Shown here one piece after another: positions 44,007 to 52,253 of a stretch of DNA of 55,188 nucleotides. Each line of letters begins with the position of its first letter. The stretch's first letter is position 1. The translations under genes were made by a program, and so were the position numbers. Source of the stretch: Fragilaria crotonensis (lineage: Eukaryota; Bacillariophyta; Fragilariophyceae; Fragilariales; Fragilariaceae); contig JAKSYS010000408.1 in the NCBI GenBank assembly GCA_022925895.1, positions 1 to 55,188 on the forward strand. The letters run 5' to 3'. Below the pieces are notes generated by a model. It saw nothing but the letters and a program-made list of their open reading frames with translations, had not been told where the DNA came from and ran no database searches.

Positions 44007-44869
44007 AGTTTGCGTAGCGTGCTCGTAGGATGTAGTACGTTACGTCAGCATGAAGGCACGGTGACCGACGCCGACCTCCGCCACTGCCAGCGCCTCCGAC
44101 TAACCACGATACCACGGTACAAGTCGATACGAGTACAAGTAGAGATGAAGGGTCCTGGAGTGCCATGTACCGATAGTACTCCTGTACTCGTGCTCTACCG
44201 GGAGTTGACTCCGTGTGCTTTTCTTTTTTAGGTCCTACGGTCCTACCCATCGCACCGCACAAGTACTGGTACCGTCGTACTCTAGAGTCTACAGTACTGA
44301 ATCGGCAAGGGCATTGTGCCATGGGCCATGGGCAATTCTGCGCCATGGTCCATGGTTTAAACATTGAACAACATTTTTTGAAATTTAGACACAGGAGGCT
44401 GGTGCAGCATTCCTTGCTATGCATATCCTACTATCCTACTATATTATAAATTAATTGTGTGCGTGTGTGCGTGTGTGCGTGTGTGCGTCTGTTACGGAGT
44501 ATGACCACTCTGGGGTACTGGATCAAATGAATACTGTCTCATACTCGGAGTATATGTCATACATGCATACTGTAAATTTCGACACAGAAAACATAGGCTG
44601 GACTCTGGTGCAGCATGCCTTGCTACGGTAGTATAGGACACAGGCACGTATCACACCAGCACTGCCGGTAGTGTAATCAAGATAATGTGTCTTGTGAGTT
44701 TTACACTGAATGTGTTGTGGGAATCTTCTGATTAAACTTACTGAAGCATACCCGGACCAAAAACAGAACAAACCACCGGCAATTAGAAGCTGAGCAATGG
44801 CGACAGGAAGTGGCTTCACATGATTAACGGAGATGGATCCAACGACATGCATCTGAACACACTTTGGAG
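44007..44869. other. Intergenic with GTAC-rich DNA
   Basis: The upstream region of PP4c. GTAC words at 44090-44300. Nothing coding recognised before the integrase relic. Confidence 0.5.
44456..44489. repeat. (GTGTGTGC)n microsatellite
   Basis: Four units of an 8-bp GT/GC repeat. Confidence 0.9.
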
Positions 44870-45200
44870 CGATTGGCAACTAAAGACCTACAACTTCATA
44901 ATAATGTAACCGGACGCAATGATCAATATTGAAGGTTCAATGACATCATCGAGTATCGCCTTGAGCCGGAAATGGAAAATTCCTTTGCAACAGCATCAAA
45001 ACATTTCTTCCGTCCAAAAGTGCAAGGAAAGACGTGCTGCAACGGGATTAGGCTACTTGACGTCGCGGGAAGCATCATTGACATCTTGGTTCCAAGTAGC
45101 TGTAGACACCACTGGGCCATGGAAGGTCCCAATCTGAGCCGACAGGGAGAAATTTGTGGCCGATTGACAAGTTTGGTGGGAATGTTCCCCACGCGTGCAC
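44870..45200 (+). pseudogene. Fragment of an LTR-retrotransposon integrase
   Basis: A plus-strand fragment reads CKERRAATGLGYLTSREA, then WFQVAVDTTGPWKVPI and, after a stop, EKFVAD. This fits the zinc-finger end and the start of the integrase core (the first catalytic Asp in VAVDTTGPW) of a Ty3- or Ty1-type pol polyprotein, as I remember from diatom elements. ATKHFFRPKVQ upstream, in another frame, could be the preceding HHCC region. Stops follow at once, and no LTR or other pol domain is near, so it is a short dead relic. Confidence 0.5.
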
Positions 45201-45221
45201 CACGGTTAATTCAATGAGGGT

Positions 45222-46217
45222 TCATGAGTGATCCATGAGTGCCTTCTCATAGTCGTTCAATTCGTCATGCCTCGGTTCCCGATACTTGACCTTAAAGCAA
45301 GTGGAACGGTTCCGTTGCAACAAAATGATGAGATCCGCAATATGTTGTCCCGTTTCACGTCGACTGGTCGTGTCGCCCGAGTCCTTCAGGATGACGGGTA
45401 ATCGTACGAACAACCGAAGGAGATATTCACACCCATAAACCTCGGTCTTACGCAAATCTTTGGTCGTTGGATTAGAACAAATTGAGAGGTATTGCGCTCT
45501 TTCTGGATGATAGAGTAAGCACACAGGTAACGCCTCCTCGAAGAGATCGGCAAGAGCTTTGATGAAGGCTTTGGCGCTTTCTTCTGCGTTTGTAGCAGCC
45601 TCTGGAGTTGACGCTTCCTTTCGCTTCATTTTCACGTAGAAATTCAACACGGACTTGATCGGCACAGATGCTGGAAGATTATGTACGTCACGTGCCGTTC
45701 TCCAATGACCTGGATCAAATTCAGAATCGACTCCAGCTTTCGGTCCCCTGAAACTCACTCTCATGATGCGATCTTTTTCGTCGATAAGGACCGTCTTGAG
45801 AGTGAAGGGAAGTTCGCAATATTCCTCCCAACAAGGAATTTTGGTATGTCGTTTGCCGACGTTCTTTCCGGGCGTTACATCCCCGTCTCGTTTCTTGCGC
45901 TTTCGATCTGTTTGCTTAACCTTTTTGACCTGCTTTCCTTCCTGTGCCGTGGCCGCGGCTTCTTTGCGCAGCTCTTCCGTCGGTTCACATAGCTCACTAT
46001 CTTCAACCCATCTATCCCACCGTGTGTTCCACCCAGCGAAGTGTACCAAGTAGGTCCATTTGCCGTCCTTGAAGGATGTTTTGCGAATGACGGCTTCGTA
46101 CATGTTCTTGTTCTCTTTGCAAAAAACGCGCTGGTCTATTCGGTACTTGGGACGAATTTCGTCGTCATCATCGTCGTTATCCGAGGCTTCAATTGCTGTG
46201 TCAATATGCAAGGACAT
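45222..46217 (-). CDS. MRG15/Eaf3-like chromo-barrel and MRG-domain protein
   Basis: 331 codons, one exon. MRG15/Eaf3 proteins bind methylated H3K36 and recruit NuA4-type acetyltransferase and Sin3/Rpd3S-type deacetylase complexes. After an acidic N-terminus (DNDDDDDE) comes a chromo barrel at about residues 25-78 (YRIDQRVFCKENKNMYEAVI, WTYLVHFAGWNTRWDRWVED) with the aromatic cage residues in the W63-W70 region. A Lys-rich linker (about 95-125) is followed by the MRG domain, about 128-330 (PFTLKTVLIDEKDRI, PIKSVLNFYV, EALPVCLLYHPERAQY, YGCEYLLRLFVRLP, HIADLIILLQRN). Length and order match the family. No break seen. Confidence 0.93.
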   Translation of the reverse strand: MSLHIDTAIEASDNDDDDDEIRPKYRIDQRVFCKENKNMYEAVIRKTSFKDGKWTYLVHFAGWNTRWDRWVEDSELCEPTEELRKEAAATAQEGKQVKKVKQTDRKRKKRDGDVTPGKNVGKRHTKIPCWEEYCELPFTLKTVLIDEKDRIMRVSFRGPKAGVDSEFDPGHWRTARDVHNLPASVPIKSVLNFYVKMKRKEASTPEAATNAEESAKAFIKALADLFEEALPVCLLYHPERAQYLSICSNPTTKDLRKTEVYGCEYLLRLFVRLPVILKDSGDTTSRRETGQHIADLIILLQRNRSTCFKVKYREPRHDELNDYEKALMDHS

Positions 46218-47282
46218 GATGACAGTGCGAAGTCGCTTGCAGAAGGAAAGATGACGGCGACACCAACAACAACTTACATTAACTTGAAGAATTAGGTACT
46301 GTACAAGTTGGTATGGGGGAGAGCTACTGGGTCAGTTGAAACTTGAAACTGACGACGGAATGACCCACACTGTCGCCTGTTTGGACTGTGCGCTTCCTTA
46401 CTGTGTATGATGTACAGTATAATCATCCATGTGAATCTGAAGGCGCAATCATTGAAGTGTTCACGGAGCATTAGCTACATACACACATCCAAGACTGACA
46501 CGATATGGTTGATGCTGTCAAAGAACTCAACCAATTGAGTTCATTCCATAGATGGTAGTTGTCAAGCCTTGACGACCGCTTGGCATTGATCTTGGAGTGT
46601 AGTCAGTCTGAAGATTGCAGGTAAGCTTATATTTTCTAGAATCGACTAATTGTGAAGAGTACAACTCTTATCGCTAGTGTCGCGTTTCCTTCGCGAGTAC
46701 CAACAGAAGCTCTAGGCTAGTACGGTGAAAGCATAATAGTATCTACTGTTAGGAGATAGGAGTTAGGAGTACGCCTCCGGCCAAGACTCCCAAGTGGGTC
46801 TGCTGCAGCTGCGACTCGATGACAACGCTAACGGCACAGACCGAAAACTCGATTAATCGTGACGATCATACTGTAGGTGACAGTGACGACACAAAAGTTA
46901 CCTCGAAAGTGCGTTGGACCGCAGGAAACTGCAAGGGACCAGGTAGTATGACGGGGAAATTACAATTTTATCCTTTTCTTTGCTTCTCAGGCTCAATGCT
47001 TCTGACCTGGAACCAAGTTGGAATGCCATGCGTGTACTCGTACTTGAGTGCAGAGCCCAGTCAACCCAATGCAAGCACCCTAAGCGTCGAACAGAGCCTG
47101 CGAGGTCACTTTCTTATATTGGGTGCTTTCTTTACCTTAGCATACAAATCGAGGTTGTAAGTCAGCATGTCAATGATCATGCGGCAAAACTGATGCATTT
47201 CGGCAAAGATCCGCTCGTGCAAGCCACATCTGCTTCTATGTCTCAAGTAGAATCACATACTGTTAATGCTACTTCAAAACTA
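46218..47282. other. Intergenic between the MRG gene and the PDE 3' end
   Basis: The promoter region of the MRG gene and the 3' flank of the PDE. A possible small two-exon plus-strand gene at 46819-47155 was considered but could not be supported. Confidence 0.4.
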
Positions 47283-49562
47283 TCACCACCCCTGGTTGAG
47301 TCTATGCTTTTCTCCCTTCGATATTTGCCATTCCTGAACAATCTGCGCAGTTGCAGCGATGCCTTCAGATACCCACCTTTCTCGGTTCTGTTGAACGATT
47401 TTTTCAAACATAGGTCCAATCGAGTCCCCAAACACCCCCATATCGTTTAACCGTCTTGCCAACGGCATAATGTAACTCTCCAGAAATGTAATTTGGTTTT
47501 CAAACCAATTGGCCTGAGGATCTTCACCACGGTCATCATCATGGGTCGCCTTGAGTTCAAAGAAGAGGCGATTGGCCCATTTCTTCATTTGTTGCCAGCC
47601 TTGCATATTCGGACCAATATCTGCCGCTCGCATTAGGTGCTCCATCACAACACTCGCCTTCAGCTCGTCGGCATCATCAACATCTGACTGATTCTCTTCA
47701 TCCTCATGGGTTTTCGCATAGTGATTGTTGGGCTGGTAGCTCGAAACAACTGTTCGAGTTGAACGCGAATAGTTGTCGATAGCCTCTCCAGTCAAATCAA
47801 GGGAACGTCGAATACTGAGTCGCACAGAGTAGCTTTTGTCACTTTTGACATTCTCTGGATTACTTGATCGTCGATTCATTTTCGGGGATCCATCCCTGTG
47901 GTGAGTGGATTGCCTTGCGGATCTTTTCTCGCTTGTCATCATCGCGTTCGGAACAAAGGAATCAGTAGATTGTCGAAGCATGTTGGTCATACCTACACTC
48001 GCCTCTGATGTCTCAGGAGATTGATCCTTCCCGACTGATTTCCCTCCCTTGATAACCGGGGTTGTCATGTTGTGGAATCCGTTCAGAGCCCCCTCTCCTG
48101 GAGGAGGCCGGGTTGGTACCGCTGACATTGTGACTCGATCTGCTACAATGTCGTCATCGTCCTCTCCATCAGATGACTCCATGTGGTCATTCGAATCCGG
48201 TGTAGCAGCTGTCGACTCTTCGCCGCTTTCGTCGTCGTGGATATTCGAAAGCAAGTTTTCTCTGGAGCTCATCTGTCCCCACGGTGGTTGATGCGCAAGA
48301 AGGCTCGGATCGAAAGTGAGGTCACTCATCATAGATGTAGTTGAGACACCAGTGGATGTCACACTCCTCTCAAAGCTACCCCTTCGTTTCGATCGGTTGG
48401 CGGTCCCCACAACCTGGTTAAGCCTGCTATTCTGTCGACCCCTCCAATTCGCCGGAAGTGAGGCCGATGTGCGACTGCTGCTCTTGTCGGGCTTGCCGTT
48501 GGTAAAGAAGTGACGCCGTGACATCTCCTTGATTTTCTTGCGCTGTTTCGCCTCGGAAGTCTCACCAAAGGCCTCCTTCCATTTGGATTTGACTAGCTGA
48601 GTGCGCTCTGGCGATGCGATATCAGTAGCGAGGACGGAATTGATAACGGCCTTTCGAAATCGGTGGTACTCGCTATTATTCTCGAACATCACTCCTCGAA
48701 GTCCCTGATATTCATCCTTCATAAGTTCTGAAAAGGCAACTGCCAACGAACGCTGCTCAGCAACTGATTGATCATTGTACAGGATTGCAAGTTCATGACT
48801 CTCCTGTACAAGCTGTCTATTTGGAACACCCCTGTGCTCCACATCATGTACTAAAGCCGAGAATAGCATGGCCAGAGACATGAGAGGATCATCTTTCAGT
48901 CCGTAAGTCTTTCGACATTCTCTCGATGCAGCCCGAGGTGAGGAAGCAACACGTGCACTCTCACGCGAAATACTGGCGCGGTTAATTGCTTGTGCTGCAG
49001 AAAGATCGATGGAACTTGATTCCGTCATAAGCATCATATCCATGAGTTTGTGTAACGAAATTGTCACGTGATAGGCGTGCTCAAAACTGTGATAATGTAC
49101 GTCGTTGTACTTGGCAAGAATGTTTCGCACGAACTCCCTGATTTGCTGGATCAAGCTCGTTGTGATGGGCTTCGGCCATGGTTTCTTCAGGTTCAAGGCT
49201 TCCGTGCATATTAAAGTGGTTGACATGTCAGAGTATCTTGGGATTTCTGGGTTAGGTGATAGTTGTTGCCAGTTGCGATGACATACGATAGCAACAATTC
49301 GAATCAAGAAAAGCGAAGTGACGCGCTCGACAGTAATCGTCATGTCATGTGACGCTGCAACATTAGGGTCGGTCCCGTGCCCCAGAATGCTCCAAGGTTG
49401 CATAGTGATCTTGAGTGCCATCATTGCCATCGGTGGGGTGGACTGCATCACCCCCGGAACGATTGGATCAAATCGTACATTTGAGTTATCTCCGTCTTCA
49501 ACTTCGTAAACGATATCGCCATCACCCTCGTCTGCCAGGCCTGGAGATGACAGATCTGACAT
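47283..49562 (-). CDS. 3',5'-cyclic nucleotide phosphodiesterase with a ~300-residue insertion in the catalytic domain
   Basis: 759 codons, one exon. Class I PDEs hydrolyse cAMP and/or cGMP. The metal-binding set is present: YNDVHYHSFEHAYHVT (residues 152-167; His156-type and His162), ALVHDVEHRGVPN (His239, Asp240, with His243) and MRAADIGPNMQGW (Asp648). Downstream come NWFENQITFLESYIMPLA and ERW. In usual PDEs the HD Asp and the third metal Asp are about 110 residues apart; here they are 408 apart. The extra part, about 335-635, is Ser/Thr/Arg-rich, low in hydrophobics, and disordered in appearance (DESGEESTAATPDSNDH). The frame stays open through it, so it is translated unless spliced. The N-terminus (1-100) is family-foreign, with one short hydrophobic stretch (SLFLIRIVAIVC). 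Specificity cannot be told. Confidence 0.9.
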   Translation of the reverse strand: MSDLSSPGLADEGDGDIVYEVEDGDNSNVRFDPIVPGVMQSTPPMAMMALKITMQPWSILGHGTDPNVAASHDMTITVERVTSLFLIRIVAIVCHRNWQQLSPNPEIPRYSDMSTTLICTEALNLKKPWPKPITTSLIQQIREFVRNILAKYNDVHYHSFEHAYHVTISLHKLMDMMLMTESSSIDLSAAQAINRASISRESARVASSPRAASRECRKTYGLKDDPLMSLAMLFSALVHDVEHRGVPNRQLVQESHELAILYNDQSVAEQRSLAVAFSELMKDEYQGLRGVMFENNSEYHRFRKAVINSVLATDIASPERTQLVKSKWKEAFGETSEAKQRKKIKEMSRRHFFTNGKPDKSSSRTSASLPANWRGRQNSRLNQVVGTANRSKRRGSFERSVTSTGVSTTSMMSDLTFDPSLLAHQPPWGQMSSRENLLSNIHDDESGEESTAATPDSNDHMESSDGEDDDDIVADRVTMSAVPTRPPPGEGALNGFHNMTTPVIKGGKSVGKDQSPETSEASVGMTNMLRQSTDSFVPNAMMTSEKRSARQSTHHRDGSPKMNRRSSNPENVKSDKSYSVRLSIRRSLDLTGEAIDNYSRSTRTVVSSYQPNNHYAKTHEDEENQSDVDDADELKASVVMEHLMRAADIGPNMQGWQQMKKWANRLFFELKATHDDDRGEDPQANWFENQITFLESYIMPLARRLNDMGVFGDSIGPMFEKIVQQNRERWVSEGIAATAQIVQEWQISKGEKHRLNQGW

Positions 49563-52253
49563 GACGCTTGGTGATCGCGACTTGGGTTCGAGCCTGGTAG
49601 AGGGAATGTTGAATGGAATGACCAGGTCTGATTGCTTGACTCGATATGAATGCGGTATGGGGATGGGGGTACGGGTCGACTTCAGACTTCAGAGAGAGGT
49701 TCCATTACCATTTATGATACAATTTACAAGACATCCTCAATCCGCGCGCAAGTCACAGTCTGCAGGAATCACTGGCAGGGGGGTCGCCGGCATTACTGAT
49801 GCCTGCTCATGATGCTACCTGGTATTATACTGAGGTCAAATGAGGCACTTCAGGATTCGGACCTCCTTCATTACCAAAACTCCCGTACTAGAGAGTGCTG
49901 CACATGACCTGGTATGACATATCTGATAGTAGGTAGTAGTATGCCATACCTGGTACCAGTAGTACATGTGTCATATGTCATATGTCATAGTGCACTCGTG
50001 AAATCACTGTATACAGTACGCCGGGCAACGTAGCAGTACCGTACATGCGGTTGTACTAGCTACTACCGGTAGTACTCCTATCTCCTATCCATCATGTCTA
50101 CTGTGAATGTTGTTTGTGAAAATAAAACGTGAACCTATTCGAGCACTATTCAAAGGAAAATTCTCCACACAAATTTGCACATACAATTCCAGGTGCTGTT
50201 CTTTTTGCAGCATAGAATCTGCAGGTGTTGTTTATCAAGGCACCATGTTCTTAATAAGGCTTCAAGAATACAAGGCGCTTGGCCCAAAAAATAAGGCGCC
50301 GGCCTTAAAGAGGGCAACCCTGCAAAATAGCTAGGAGTACAGTACTCGAAGAACGATTCACGGCATTCCATCTCCTTCCGTCTCGAACAATCATATCATC
50401 TGTCACAACTCATATACTAGTAGAGAGAGGTCCTGGCTACTGCAATTTCAATACACGAAGGTCATGCTATCAATGTGAAACTGGACTCGCTCCCAAACTT
50501 CCATTATATCAGTCCTTATTGTCCATTTGAAGAGGATATTGGCAACCATATTGCTTCATATCACCGGACTTCGCGTTCAATTTATTTCGTTCTTTGTTCC
50601 ACGTTCCATCAGATTTACGTTGACCAGTCATAGCTACCTTGTCCTCGTCGTTGGAGGCAATTTTCTGCTCAAGCATTCAAACTCGTCATCTGGCAGCATG
50701 GTGCTTTGACAGAAATCAGAATCTAATTTCTAGCAGAATGCATGCAGAGATTATGGCAGATTATGGCTTTTCTCATGGAGATGATCATAATGATTGCATT
50801 TGCAATGTGGCTGGTGCTGGTTACTACAGAAGAACCACATTGCAATGTAGGTTATTCAAATGCGCTTGGTGCAGGTGACGCCACCAAGGAAATGATGATT
50901 CTCTCTGTTCAAGGCCCAAAGACAAAGAAAGAAAGATCTTTGAAAAGTGCTCATCTTCAGGTGGATTAGCAATGTCACTGTCACTGCCACGGTCAAATCA
51001 GCGCCAAAACAAAAGGGCTGCTTAAATCATGATCCTCTTATGCTTGTTGATGGATGGAATCTTCCTTTTGTATCATGAAAGAAGGGAATCTTTTTTTGTT
51101 TTGTAGAATCAGTTTACACGAACTGAATCCACACCAGCAGGATCATTCCCAGAAGTCACCTCAGCAGCTGTACTGCTTCAACTGTCAATATGGTAAAGTG
51201 ATATTGATAGTTCTATGATGTTGGCTTCTTCGTGAAGTACCAAGATGCCACAGTAACAAGTACGCTAGTGCTAGGTCTCTACTGCTGCATAGTGCATAGT
51301 GGGCTCAAGCTCAGTGTTAATGACACATAATAAGAACTCTAGTAGTAGGAGTCTACAAACCCCTGGATGGTTCATTTAGCACAGGCCTGAGAGTTGCTGG
51401 GGATTGCGGATGGGTTAGCAAAAAAAGAACAGGCGGATGTATCATCACCGCATTCACTCAAATTTATCACTTGCAAGGCAAGTGTGCAATTTCTATGATA
51501 CATCCTTTCTCATGGATGTCCTTTCGATCTTGCGATGCATGCATCTACCGCTAGGGTATGCATATGGTACTTGTAACTGGTAACTGGTAACGCCGAAACG
51601 ACTACCGGTAGACGGTAAGATCGGTGCCAGTAGGTATATCGTCTACTATCGAATTGGCTTACTGTCGTACTAGTAATCTACCGAAGGAACATTTTCTACA
51701 GAATGGAAAAAAAGACTTCGTTGTGGGCTTCGTCTTGTAATTTGCTAGAGATTTGACTTCTGTAATCCGGTCCTCCCGACTACATGGATTCACGACCTTC
51801 GACGGTTTCATCTGAAATCCGAACGATGCCCGAAAATGCACCATGGGTTTAGGCGATGGTTGCATCTTTGGAGCTCGACTTTGTAGTTCTTGCCATAGAG
51901 GTATCCTGGTATTTGAAAAGAATCTCGAAGGCATCGTTCGGCGTGCATCTACCGGTAGTTTTCCTCAACTTCTCGAAATCTGTAAATCGATGGTGTCAGG
52001 TGTTTTGTGTGAGTTGCCTGAGGCTAGAAGGAAAGAATGACACGTTCACTACCAACATTCCGAAGGTCTCCAACCTGCAGTGCTTTGACTGCTATATCCA
52101 AGGTACTCCAATTAAAGTTTTATGTCAAGATGAATTCTCTAAGGTAGGTTAGTGAGGCAGTCGCGCTCATGCCTACATCCGCACTGCGCGTCATGAACAT
52201 CGAGGAACGCAACATCACAGAAATACCTCGACAAAAACACTTCAGATTGCCTT
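49563..52253. other. Intergenic between PDE and IleRS
   Basis: 2.7 kb without a gene that I can support. GTAC/GTCATA-rich DNA at 49900-50080, CTACCGGTAG palindromes at 50063-50072, 51602-51611 and 51949-51958, and a small imperfect hairpin around 51434-51508 (GGATGTATCAT mirrored). Confidence 0.5.

Noticed and set aside
46819-47450. A possible small two-exon plus-strand gene, with a 48-nt GT-AG candidate intron at 46943-46990
   Set aside because: Two alternative downstream frames look equally plausible, one runs antisense into the PDE gene, and I recognise no family.
49570-49620. A GGTTCGAGCC word that could be a tRNA T-arm
   Set aside because: No matching acceptor, D or anticodon stem is seen on either strand.
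51659-52152. Opposed open frames of 91-98 codons upstream of the IleRS 3' end
   Set aside because: No family recognised, and they overlap each other on opposite strands. Not enough support for a gene.
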